Source: Thermoguttaceae bacterium
GTDB lineage: Bacteria; Planctomycetota; Planctomycetia; Pirellulales; Thermoguttaceae
NCBI GenBank assembly: GCA_017441605.1
Contig: JAFRXD010000062.1
Span: 29,586-93,585 of the forward strand
Reading direction: 5' to 3'
Length of the DNA: 64,000 nt
In this document: in pieces, positions 1-8,168 of the stretch
Layout: each line of letters begins with the position of its first letter
Position numbering within the stretch: the stretch's first letter is position 1
The notes under the pieces: model-generated
Databases searched by the model: none
What the model was told of the DNA's origin: nothing
Seen by the model: only the letters and a program-made list of their open reading frames with translations
Position numbers and translations under genes: made by a program

Positions 1-149
1 ACTTTCCACCCTTCGCGAAACGCGACGCAGAGGATATAAACCAACGGAATCGCTAGGAAAATTAACAAAAAAATTTCGCAAAACGCGATCAGCGCCAAGC
101 GCGTCCATTTTCCTTTTTTTTCGTCGTCGGCGGAACGCTTGTTCTTCAT
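1..149 (-). CDS. cysW: Sulfate ABC transporter permease CysW (N-terminal fragment)
   Basis: Only the first ~49 codons lie in the window; the gene continues past the left edge. The ATG at 149 opens a reading frame starting MKNKRSADDEKKGKW, followed by a hydrophobic segment (IFLLIFLAIPLVYILCVAF) typical of the first membrane helix of sulfate/thiosulfate permeases. A good ribosome-binding site (AAAGGAG) lies just upstream, in the 17-base gap after cysT. The identity is inferred mostly from position: third gene after the binding protein and CysT in the usual sbp-cysT-cysW order. Its role would be to form the second half of the inner-membrane channel for sulfate import. The fragment is too short to identify from sequence alone. 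Confidence 0.7.
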   Translation of the reverse strand, partial: MKNKRSADDEKKGKWTRLALIAFCEIFLLIFLAIPLVYILCVAFREGWK

Positions 150-166
150 AGAGCGGCTCCTTTCTC

Positions 167-1006
167 TCACGCCAAACCGCCGCCGCGCTTGGAAACGCAA
201 CTTTGGACGAACGCGTTAACGGACAGGATTAAGAACGCGATCAGCAGCATGACCAACGCGATGCTCGCGGCGCTCGCGTAATCGAACTCCTGCAACTGCG
301 ACATAATCAACAATGGGGCAATTTCCGTTTTATAAGGAATGTTTCCTGCGATGAACACGACGCTTCCGTACTCGCCGATGCAACGCGCGAAGGCGAGAGA
401 GAAGCCAGAAATCAGCGCGGGTAAGATCTCGGGGAAGATCGCGCTCCAAAAAGTTCTTCGCGGACTCGCGCCCATAATAAACGCCGCTTCTTCGCATTGG
501 GGATCGATTTTCTCCAAGACCGGTTGAACCGCGCGAACGACAAACGGTATCCCAATAAAAATCAAGGCGACGACGATTCCAACCCGAGTGTAAGCGATTC
601 GCAGCCCGAACGTTTCGAGGAAAAATTTTCCGACCCAACCGTTCTCGGTCGTTAGGTGGGTAAGGGAAATGCCCGCGACGGCGGTCGGAAGCGCGAACGG
701 TAGTTCGATGACCCCGTCGATAAAACGTTTGCCGGGAAAATCGTATCGAACCAGCGTCCAGGCGAGCGCCAAACCAACGACCGCGTTGACGACCGACGCG
801 ATAAACGCCGTCGATACGCTGACCCAATACCCCGAGAGTACCCGAGGGGACGTTACCGTTTTCCAAAAATCCGCGAGACTCAAGTTGGCGGAAAACACAA
901 CGAGAGAACAGAGCGGGATAATAACGATCAGCCCGAGGATCGCCATCGTTGTGCCGAACGCCAAGCCGAACCCTGGAACGACGCTTTCTTTCGTTCTAAA
1001 TTTCAC
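167..1006 (-). CDS. cysT: Sulfate/thiosulfate ABC transporter permease CysT (CysU)
   Basis: A 279-residue inner-membrane protein, the normal length for CysT. It has about six hydrophobic helices beginning with GLAFGTTMAILGLIVIIPL. The segment around residues 165-225 (EEAAFIMGASPRRTFWSAIF, then ALISGFSLAFARCIGEYGSV) carries the EAA loop that docks on the ATPase, and the CIGEYGSV motif typical of sulfate permeases. It would pair with CysW to form the translocation channel fed by the upstream binding lipoprotein and driven by CysA, which is not in the window. It sits 37 bases after the binding-protein gene and 17 bases before cysW, so all three are probably one transcript. Confidence 0.93.
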   Translation of the reverse strand: MKFRTKESVVPGFGLAFGTTMAILGLIVIIPLCSLVVFSANLSLADFWKTVTSPRVLSGYWVSVSTAFIASVVNAVVGLALAWTLVRYDFPGKRFIDGVIELPFALPTAVAGISLTHLTTENGWVGKFFLETFGLRIAYTRVGIVVALIFIGIPFVVRAVQPVLEKIDPQCEEAAFIMGASPRRTFWSAIFPEILPALISGFSLAFARCIGEYGSVVFIAGNIPYKTEIAPLLIMSQLQEFDYASAASIALVMLLIAFLILSVNAFVQSCVSKRGGGLA

Positions 1007-1043
1007 CGCGTTTTCTCCTTACATAAGAGACTCGATAACAAGG

Positions 1044-2111
1044 TTAGCGCCCCGATTCGTAAATGGAATCGAAAATGGCCCCCTCGGCGAAATGCTTTTT
1101 CCTAGCTTCGCTCCAACCTCCGAAATGGTCGATCGTAATTCTCTCGACCGAGTCGTTGATCCATCGACCGTCCTCGGGGATTGCGGCGAGCGAAAGCCCC
1201 GGATTCTCCGCGACGTACTCGGCGTAAACCTCCGGGTCGCTCGGTCGATAAAAGTTTTCCGCCTCGATTTTTTGGGCTTCCTTCGAGTAGAGAAAATCTA
1301 GGTACTCCTTCGCCGCGCTCTCGGTTCCGCGCGCTTTCGCGACTTGGTCGACGACCGCGACCGTCGGTTGGCACAAAATCGAGACGGAAGGAACGACGAT
1401 CTCGTACTTGCCCGGGTATTGGCGCAACGATAAAAACGCCTCGTTTTCCCAGGCGACCAAGACGTCGCCTTGACCGTTTTCAACGAACGAGGTCGTCGAG
1501 CCTCGCGCTCCGGAATCGAGGACGACGACGTTTCCGTACAGCGCTTTCATCGCTTCCTTGATTTGATCCTCCGTTTTCCCTTGCCTTTCGAAAAATCGCC
1601 ACGCGGCGAGATAGTTCCACATCGCGCCCCCGGACGTCTTTGGATTTGGCGTAACGACTTCTATCTCCGGCTTGATCAGGTCGTCCCAATCGCGAATGTT
1701 TTTGGGATTGCCGACGCGAACGAGAAAAACGATCGTCGAGGTGTAGGGGGAACTGTCGCGAGGAAATTCGCCGACGAAGTCGGGATCGATCAAACCGGCG
1801 TCGGACACGACTCGAACGTCCCCTTCCAGCGCTAGGGTGACCACGTCGGCGCGAAGCCCGTTCGCGACCTCGAGCGCCTGTTTGCCCGACCCCCCGTGCG
1901 ATTGAACGACCACTATTTTTTGCCCGGTCGTCTCTTCGTAGCGCTTTTCAAACACAGGATTGTACGCCTTGTACAACTCTCGCGTGGGATCGTAAGAAAC
2001 GTTGGTAATTTCCAATGCGCCGTCGCCTCCGCCACCTCCGCAACCGACGATCGCAAACGCCAACAAAGACCCCGCGACTAGCGCGAGCTCCGCCCTTGCT
2101 AAACTCCTCAT
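1044..2111 (-). CDS. Sulfate-binding lipoprotein (Sbp/CysP family)
   Basis: A 355-residue periplasmic-type solute-binding protein. I chose the ATG at 2111 rather than the in-frame ATG at 2147: 2111 is preceded by a strong AGGAGG site and gives a clean lipoprotein signal (charged start, hydrophobic core, IVGC lipobox with Cys24). The mature part shows Sbp/CysP hallmarks: NVSYDPTRELYKAYNPVFEK near the start, then QSHGGSGKQALEVANGLRADVVTLALEGDV, and a later PKTSGGAMWNYLAAW segment. These build the sulfate pocket in this family. First gene of the sbp-cysT-cysW transcript, with a near-consensus promoter at 2181-2208. Thiosulfate rather than sulfate specificity cannot be excluded. Confidence 0.93.
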   Translation of the reverse strand: MRSLARAELALVAGSLLAFAIVGCGGGGGDGALEITNVSYDPTRELYKAYNPVFEKRYEETTGQKIVVVQSHGGSGKQALEVANGLRADVVTLALEGDVRVVSDAGLIDPDFVGEFPRDSSPYTSTIVFLVRVGNPKNIRDWDDLIKPEIEVVTPNPKTSGGAMWNYLAAWRFFERQGKTEDQIKEAMKALYGNVVVLDSGARGSTTSFVENGQGDVLVAWENEAFLSLRQYPGKYEIVVPSVSILCQPTVAVVDQVAKARGTESAAKEYLDFLYSKEAQKIEAENFYRPSDPEVYAEYVAENPGLSLAAIPEDGRWINDSVERITIDHFGGWSEARKKHFAEGAIFDSIYESGR

Positions 2112-2180
2112 TTCGAGTCCTCCTAACGAATAACGATAATCAACCAACTTAACTACTATTTAAATAGGTAAAGGACGCCC

Positions 2181-2208
2181 ATTTTAAATGGCGTTTTCGT
2201 TTTGTCAA
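2181..2208 (-). promoter_or_regulatory. Sigma-70-type promoter of the sulfate transporter operon
   Basis: Read on the minus strand: TTGACA (2208-2203), a 16-base spacer, then TAAAAT (2186-2181). The -35 box is a perfect match and the -10 box matches at five of six positions. It would start a leader of about 60 bases before the ATG at 2111. No riboswitch-like structure is evident in that short leader. Confidence 0.7.
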
Positions 2209-2354
2209 TGGGAGAAAACGCTAGAATTTGTGGAAAACGATCCGAAAGAACCGTCGAAAAAACGCCGCGTTTTTAGATCGTTAGTCGAAATTACCTCGCC
2301 TAAACGAGTATGGAAAACGGCGCGTCGCGCCGATTTTTGAACCTGTTTCAATGC

Positions 2355-2389
2355 AAAAAAAGCTCGGCGCCTTGTCAAGCGCCGAGCTT
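2355..2389 (-). terminator. Intrinsic terminator of the first 246-residue gene
   Basis: Stem AGCTCGGCGC (2361-2370) pairs with GCGCCGAGCT (2379-2388) around an 8-base loop. On the minus strand it is followed by a run of T (complement of the A run at 2355-2360). It lies about 30 bases past the stop at 2421 and closely resembles the terminator of the paralogue at 4721-4758. Confidence 0.85.
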
Positions 2390-2420
2390 ATCGCGTTTAT
2401 GAACGAATCGGACGGGTTTG

Positions 2421-3161
2421 TTATTCCGCGATCCTTCTTCGGAAGACGTCGACGACCTTGTCGACAATGGCGTCGAGCTCGGGATCGTTCGGATGGGTCT
2501 TGGCGTTCGCCTCGTCGATCGCCACCTGAACGGCGGTCGCCAAATCGCCGACGGTTTCTTTGAGATCGGCGATCTTATCGGCGGGCAAGCCGTAATCGAC
2601 CGTTATTTCGCGGGTTTGGTACAGAACGACTTCGTAGACGTCCTGATACGTTCGAATCCGCGTGGAATCGGCTTCCTCGTACGGCACGATTCGCGTTCTG
2701 GCCTCCTTTACCGGGGTCGGCGGGGCGGCGAACGCGGGTCGCCCGTCAAACTCGCAATTCGAGACGAGGCGCCGATCCTCGACCGGCAGATGGTCGACCA
2801 AGTTGGCGATCGTCGCGACCGCGTCTTGCAGCGCGCGCAGTTGCGGAACGGTCAATTCCGCCTCGACCCCCATAAACTCGAAGCGCCCTTTGTTGAGCCC
2901 GTTCGCGCGCTGGCGCGCGCCGTGTTGTCGAACGACCGATTCGACGATATCGAGGACTTTTTTCGAGATCTCTTGCGGGGTCGCGATCAGATAAGCGTCG
3001 CGTCGCTCGCTTTCGACCTCGCCGGTCGTCGTAAGGCGCTGAACGCGCTTCTCTTGCGCCCTCAGCATTTTAATTAGTTCGCTCGCTTTTTCCAGCTCGC
3101 GCTTTTGTTTGGTGAACGTCGTCTGAACGGTTAGCGCGCGCAAATTATCCGATTTTGCCAT
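2421..3161 (-). CDS. Conserved protein of unknown function, copy A of a tandem pair
   Basis: 246 residues; I do not recognise the family. The ATG at 3161 (MAKSDNLRALTVQTTFTKQK) is chosen over the in-frame ATG at 3227 because the paralogue at 4783-5523 starts at the equivalent residue and both are then exactly 246 long. It has no signal peptide or membrane segment, so it is probably cytoplasmic. The N-terminus (FTKQKRELEKASELIKMLRAQEKR) looks like a charged helix or coiled coil; the middle holds QHGARQRANGLNKGRFEF and the end is again helical (VDKVVDVFRRRIAE). It is roughly three quarters identical to copy B by eye. Each copy has a terminator and a long related leader, so the pair arose by duplication of a whole transcription unit. 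Confidence 0.8.
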   Translation of the reverse strand: MAKSDNLRALTVQTTFTKQKRELEKASELIKMLRAQEKRVQRLTTTGEVESERRDAYLIATPQEISKKVLDIVESVVRQHGARQRANGLNKGRFEFMGVEAELTVPQLRALQDAVATIANLVDHLPVEDRRLVSNCEFDGRPAFAAPPTPVKEARTRIVPYEEADSTRIRTYQDVYEVVLYQTREITVDYGLPADKIADLKETVGDLATAVQVAIDEANAKTHPNDPELDAIVDKVVDVFRRRIAE

Positions 3162-3990
3162 CGTAAAAGTTTCCCCATTGCCATGTTGAACAAATCTGTT
3201 GCTTGAACGAAAACGAGACAAATACAAAGTCGAGGAAATTCCCGCCGCCCTCGACGCGCCGGGCGGGAAAGGGGATCGCTCCCCTTTGCGAAAGATCGGA
3301 ACCTTTTCCCGCGACGCGCGGCGAACGTCCCCTCCGAGGAGGAGAACGAAAAACGTCTCTCCGCGCGCGTTTTGGCTTGGGAAAGCTTCGGCTACTAAAA
3401 GCTCCCCAAGATTCGAAAGCTCGAACTCGAGAAACTCGATTCCGAGAAACCTCGATTCCGAGAAACCTCGAATCTGGGAAAACTCGCCTCGACAAAGTCG
3501 ACTCGAGCTCGCGCTCGAGAAGCCGATTCCAATACTTGCGGCTCGCGTTTCCGCTAACGGTTGCCGCCAAACCGAGTCCCGTCAATCTTTTCAGGCGTTG
3601 GAACGAGCGCCAAAAGCGCTCCGACGCCGCCGCGTCGATTGGAAAAGGAAAGAAAAGGTCGGTCGAGAAGAGAGCGCCCGGCCATCCGAGTCGCTCTTTC
3701 TTCTTCTCGATTCCTTAATTCTTACGGACCGTTCGCGGTTCCATTTCGCGTCGGTCGCCGTCTTTCTTTTTCCTCTCTTATCCGAGATTCGGCGGAATCG
3801 TTTGTTCCGTGGCCCTTTAGCGCTTCCGTTCGCAAGGCGATTTAAATCCGCAAGGCGATATAAATCGCGGCGAACAATTGAAACGCTGCGCCTTTCGATC
3901 CGACTCCTAAGAGTCTTCGCTCTTGAACGAGCTTTTTCTTCGTTTCGCGCTCCCCGTTGGCGCTTCGAGACAAAACCGGGGCGAAACTTT
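3162..3990 (-). other. Long conserved leader region of copy A, rich in inverted repeats
   Basis: About 830 bases with no convincing gene. Many blocks can be matched in the same order to the region upstream of copy B (5524-6277). Examples are the CGGGCGGG / GGATCGCTCCCC block near the gene, the GTCGACTCGAGCTCGCGCTCGAG palindromic block (split here, about 3497-3519), the GATTCGGCGGAATCGTT block, and the distal block TTGAACGAGCTTTTTC followed by CCCCGTTG and CGGGGCGAAACTTT. Shared order with drift, and hairpin-forming palindromes, suggest either a long structured 5' leader or a separate non-coding RNA. Plus-strand open frames across this stretch show arginine/serine-rich nonsense and are not conserved between the copies. 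Confidence 0.5.
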
Positions 3991-4046
3991 TCGTAGGGGA
4001 CTTCCTCGACTTTTGAAATTCTAAAGTCTAATCCAGCGAGCTCTAG

Positions 4047-4243
4047 TCGCTTTCTCGACCGCGGCTCGCGCTTAATTGCCTAATTGTAAAATAGCTCTCC
4101 GCGCGGCGCTAGATCGACGCCGCGACGGATCCGTCCCATAATCGAGCGTTGATCGCTTTCGCGATCGCGACTCGCGCGAAATTACCTAAATGTAAAATAT
4201 CTCCCCGGGCGCGGCGCCGGAAGGCGTCGCGACGGACCTTTCG
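4047..4243. repeat. Imperfect tandem repeat, two ~90-base units
   Basis: Unit 1 (about 4047-4137) and unit 2 (about 4153-4243) share TCGCTTTC at the start, CTCGCGC, an ATT-CCTAA-TGTAAAATA core, CGCGGCGC and GTCGCGACGGA-type ends, at a period near 106 bases. It lies in the gene-free stretch between the two 246-residue genes. A second, weaker pair of similar segments (about 4337-4410 and 4452-4520) follows, sharing AATATCT, GTTAGA and CGCAAAGGAAAGTT-like blocks. Function unknown; no open frame spans the units. Confidence 0.55.
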
Positions 4244-4720
4244 TTAAAGACTGTTTTCGGCGAACCCGCTAGCTCGCTAGGCGTCGGCGTTTATCGTCGA
4301 CGGGCGGCGAACCGCCCCTCGACGAAATCTCGCAAAGAACGCGACGCGAATTTTAATATCTCTTCCCATGTTCGGAGTTAGATCCGCGTCGCAAAGGAAA
4401 GTTCTTCAAAAAAACGAAACTTCTTCAAAATTCGGAACGTCTCGCGACAAACCGAACGACGACTTCAATATCTTTTTTCCACGCGCGACGTTAGACTCTG
4501 GTCGCGAAGGAAAGTTTCCAAATTCCCCAAAATAATCGCTCTGAAACCCGCAAAGCGTTTCGAGATTCTAACGCGGCTTCGAAGCTCGTCAATCCCTTTT
4601 TGAAAAATTTTTGAAAAAAACAAAATTCAAACGAAATATCTCTCTATCGCGAGAGGCGTTAGAACCTCGTTTCGCGCGAAAAAACTCGCGCGATTTCTTC
4701 GGAACCCCGTTCGCGCGCGC

Positions 4721-4758
4721 AAAAAAAACTCGGCGCCGTTTTGCGAGCGCCGAGTTTT
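4721..4758 (-). terminator. Intrinsic terminator of the second 246-residue gene
   Basis: Stem AAAACTCGGCGC (4725-4736) with GCGCCGAGTTTT (4747-4758). Read on the minus strand it ends in a T run (complement of the A run at 4721-4728). It is 25 bases past the stop codon at 4783 and nearly identical in stem sequence to 2361-2388. Confidence 0.85.
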
Positions 4759-4782
4759 CTAGAATCGCGAAAACGTCTTCGA

Positions 4783-5523
4783 TTATCCCAGAATTTTGTT
4801 CCGGAAGACGTCGACGACCTTCTCGACGAGCGCGTTGAGCTCGGGGTCGTCCGGATGAGGCTTGGCGTTCGCCTCGTCGATTCCGACTTGAATCGCGGTC
4901 TGCAAGTCGGCGACGATTTCCTTTAATTCGGCGATCTTAGCGACCGGGAGACCGTAGTCGATCGTAATTTCTCGCGTAAAGTACTCGATTTCTTCGTAGT
5001 TCTCTTGATAGGTGCGAACGCGGGTCGAGTCTTTTTCCTCGTAGGGGACGTATCGGGTCTTCACGACCTTCGACGCGACCTGAGGGGTCGCGAACGCGGG
5101 GCGACCGTCGATCTCGCAATTCGGGACGAGCCGTCGGTCTTCGACCGGCAAGTTGGCGACTAAGCTGGCGATCGTTCCGACGGCGTCTTGAAGCGCGCGC
5201 AACTGCGGAACCGTCAGTTCCGCCTCGATCCCCATAAACTCGAATCGACCTTTATTGAGCCCGTTCGCGCGCTGGCGCGCCCCGTGCTGTCGAACGACTT
5301 CCTCGACGATTTCGAGAACCTTTTTCGAGATCTCTTGCGGGGTCGCGACCAAATAGGCGTCGCGCCGCTCGGTCTCGATTTTGCCGGTCGGAGTAACGCG
5401 CTGGGTTCGCTTCTCTTGCGCGCGCAGCGTCTTAATGAACTCGCTCGCCTTTTCCAGCTCGCGCTTCTGCTTGGTGAAGGTCGTTTGAACGGTGGTGGAG
5501 CGAGCCTTTTCTGTATTTGCCAT
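4783..5523 (-). CDS. Conserved protein of unknown function, copy B of a tandem pair
   Basis: 246 residues, the same length as copy A and colinear with it throughout: TVQTTFTKQKRELEKASE near the N-terminus, RRDAYLVATPQEISKKVLEI, the block QHGARQRANGLNKGRFEFMG at about 80-99, DYGLPVAKIAELKEIVADL, and a C-terminal VEKVVDVFRNKILG. No signal peptide, no membrane segment, no known catalytic motif. The ATG at 5523 has GGGG upstream in a GGGGATCATATCAAA context. The most variable stretch between copies is around residues 145-160, where it could contact a variable partner. Family not recognised. Confidence 0.8.
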   Translation of the reverse strand: MANTEKARSTTVQTTFTKQKRELEKASEFIKTLRAQEKRTQRVTPTGKIETERRDAYLVATPQEISKKVLEIVEEVVRQHGARQRANGLNKGRFEFMGIEAELTVPQLRALQDAVGTIASLVANLPVEDRRLVPNCEIDGRPAFATPQVASKVVKTRYVPYEEKDSTRVRTYQENYEEIEYFTREITIDYGLPVAKIAELKEIVADLQTAIQVGIDEANAKPHPDDPELNALVEKVVDVFRNKILG

Positions 5524-6277
5524 TTTGATATGATCCCCTTTTAACGTTTAATAAAAGCCGAGGAATCGCTTTACCGCCCTTGACGCTCCGGGCGGGGAAA
5601 GGGATCGCTCCCCTTCGCGAAAGGCTTAATTCTCCGGCGCTCCTCGAAAGGAGCGCGTTCGAAAGGAACCTTTTCCCGCGAGCCGCGGCGATCCTCCCCC
5701 TCGCGAAACTAGTTCGACAAGGGTTCGGAAAAACGTCTGTCCGCGCTCGTTTTCAGTTGGGAAAACTCCGGCCGCTAAAAGCTCCCCCCATCGCTCGAGA
5801 TCCCGTACGGGAGAGCTCGAGCGCGGGAAAACTAGCCCCGAACGAGTCGACTCGAGCTCGCGCTCGAGGAGCCGGTTCCGCTCTCGCGGCGTTTTGGGGA
5901 CGCCGCTAAACCCTATGTCCCTTGAACTGGTCCCCGCGCGGGTTGGCCACCGCGTCGGGTCAAGGGCGACGCCGCCGCGTCGAGAGATGCGGAAAAGAAA
6001 AGAACGGAAAGGAAATAAAAGTCGCCGAGGACGAAAAGTCCTCCGCTTTCTTCGCGCTTATCGACCGACCGCAATTTAGGGAACGGTCGGTCCCGTTTTT
6101 CTCTTTTCTCTCTTATCAAGATCCGGCGGAATCGTTCGACCCTGCTTAATTAGGCGTTTCGTTCGTTGAACTCCTGCGCCCTTTGCCCTTAGCCATAAGA
6201 GCCTTAGTCCTTGAACGAGCTTTTTCGTCGTTTCGTTATCCCCGTTGACGCTTAGGGACAAAAGCCGGGGCGAAACT
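5524..6277 (-). other. Long conserved leader region of copy B, rich in inverted repeats
   Basis: A 750-base gene-free stretch upstream of copy B, matching 3162-3990 block by block (see that entry). Notable pieces are a perfect palindromic cluster around 5845-5875 (GAGTCGACTC followed by GAGCTCGCGCTC), a GC-rich hairpin close to the start codon, and at the far end TTGAACGAGCTTTTTC and GGGGCGAAACTTTCCG. The conserved distal end (about 6277) probably marks the beginning of the duplicated unit. I found no conserved open reading frame in it. Confidence 0.5.
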
Positions 6278-6344
6278 TTCCGTAAAAGCGATTCCTCTGA
6301 CCCGGATTGTAGAAGTATTTCCTAAAACGTCAAGGTCACGATTC

Positions 6345-6377
6345 AAAAAAAACGAGTCGAGCCAGAATCCCGACTCG
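6345..6377 (-). terminator. Intrinsic terminator downstream of ilvC
   Basis: Stem CGAGTCG (6353-6359) with CGACTCG (6371-6377). On the minus strand it is followed by eight T (complement of the A run at 6345-6352). It ends the ilvN-ilvC transcript, about 110 bases past the ilvC stop. Confidence 0.8.
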
Positions 6378-6438
6378 ACTCGAGTTTACAAAGGTCTAAA
6401 CGACCGAAAGACTTCCAAAGTTGTTTCAATGAGGACTA

Positions 6439-6485
6439 GCGCCCAACGGGCGCGGGTAGTTTACCCATCCGCGCGGTAGCGCGAA

Positions 6486-6486
<1 letters not shown>
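6439..6486 (-). repeat. Dispersed intergenic repeat, copy 1
   Basis: Read on the minus strand this is TTCGCGCTACCGCGCGG, then ATGGGTAAA and CCCGTTGGGCGCT. It starts at the ilvC stop codon. The first 17 bases are identical to copies at 52897-52947 and (core only) 56689-56713; a more diverged copy is at 24954-25007. All four are intergenic. GC-rich inverted repeats inside it suggest a REP-like or terminator-associated element. Confidence 0.6.
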
Positions 6487-7490
<1,004 letters not shown>

Positions 7491-7562
7491 TTAGGTACTC
7501 CTCTAACAATGAAATTTTGCGAGGGCTTCGACCCGAAAGCGGAGCCGACGCGATCGTTTCAA

Positions 7563-8039
7563 CTAAACGCCTCTCGGGGCGGCAATGCACCCCGAGCGCG
7601 TTACGCTGCGTATTTTATAGGGTTTCAACGCGCGAATAAACGCGTCGATTTTCTCCCCGTTCCCGGCGATTTCGACGAGCATCGAGGTCTCGGCGACGTC
7701 CACGACCGAGCCGCGAAAAATTTGCGTCAATTCGACGACTCCGGAGCGAGACGCGCCGTCGGTCTCGACGCACACGAGCGCCAGTTCGCGCTCCACGTGC
7801 GGCTCGTCCGCCAAGTTTTGCGTCTTTACGACCGTGACCAACTTCTGCAGCTGAAGCTCGATTTGCTTCATCTTCTCGTGGTCGCAGTCGACGACGATCG
7901 TCATCCGGGAAAATCGCTCGTCGTCGGTTACCCCGACGGTTAGACTGTCGATATTGTAACCCCGAGAGGAAAGCAACCCCGCGACGTGCGAAAGCGCGCC
8001 CGGCGCGTTCTGCATTCTAATGGATATGACGTTTCTCAT
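7563..8039 (-). CDS. ilvN: Acetolactate synthase small (regulatory) subunit
   Basis: 158 residues: an N-terminal ACT domain (MRNVISIRMQNAPGALSHVA, then GLLSSRGYNIDSLTVG) and a C-terminal small-subunit domain (about 80-150). It binds valine to give feedback control and stimulates the catalytic subunit, IlvB, which is not in this window. I chose ATG 8039, not the in-frame ATG at 8135: the ACT domain starts at 8039, and 8135 lies inside a near-perfect -10 box (8134-8139). The ribosome-binding site at 8039 is weak (AAGATGAG). Whether it is the E. coli IlvN or IlvH type cannot be told; the length is closer to IlvH. Confidence 0.93.
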   Translation of the reverse strand: MRNVISIRMQNAPGALSHVAGLLSSRGYNIDSLTVGVTDDERFSRMTIVVDCDHEKMKQIELQLQKLVTVVKTQNLADEPHVERELALVCVETDGASRSGVVELTQIFRGSVVDVAETSMLVEIAGNGEKIDAFIRALKPYKIRSVTRSGCIAAPRGV

Positions 8040-8133
8040 CTCATCTTGCGCTCGCCGTTTGGAATTCGCCGCGGCGCGGCTCGAACATTGCGCCGGGCTC
8101 TCCCGAGGAGAACCGTCCGGCGCGGGAACGTTC

Positions 8134-8161
8134 ATTATACCGAATAGTCGTCATATGACAA
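8134..8161 (-). promoter_or_regulatory. Promoter of ilvN-ilvC
   Basis: Minus strand: TTGTCA (8161-8156), a 16-base spacer, and a perfect TATAAT (8139-8134). It sits in the 130 bases between uvrA and ilvN, showing that ilvN-ilvC has its own start. The leader would be about 90 bases; no leader peptide rich in Leu/Val/Ile is visible in it. Confidence 0.75.
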
Positions 8162-8168
8162 GCGCCGA

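Noticed and set aside
2112..2180. Sulfur-responsive riboswitch in the sulfate operon leader
   Set aside because: The leader is only ~60 bases, and I saw no SAM-type structure or terminator in it.
3199..3996. Open frame of 265 codons on the plus strand upstream of copy A
   Set aside because: The product is Arg/Ser-rich with no domain-like pattern, it runs antisense to the leader, and the matching leader of copy B does not keep the frame.
6076..6261. Possible small minus-strand gene (61 codons) in the leader of copy B
   Set aside because: It spans a conserved leader block, but the frame is broken at the matching place upstream of copy A, and no ribosome-binding site is visible.
8040..8135. 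N-terminal extension of the IlvN-type protein starting at 8135
   Set aside because: The ATG lies within a perfect TATAAT of a good promoter, and the extra residues do not belong to the ACT domain.
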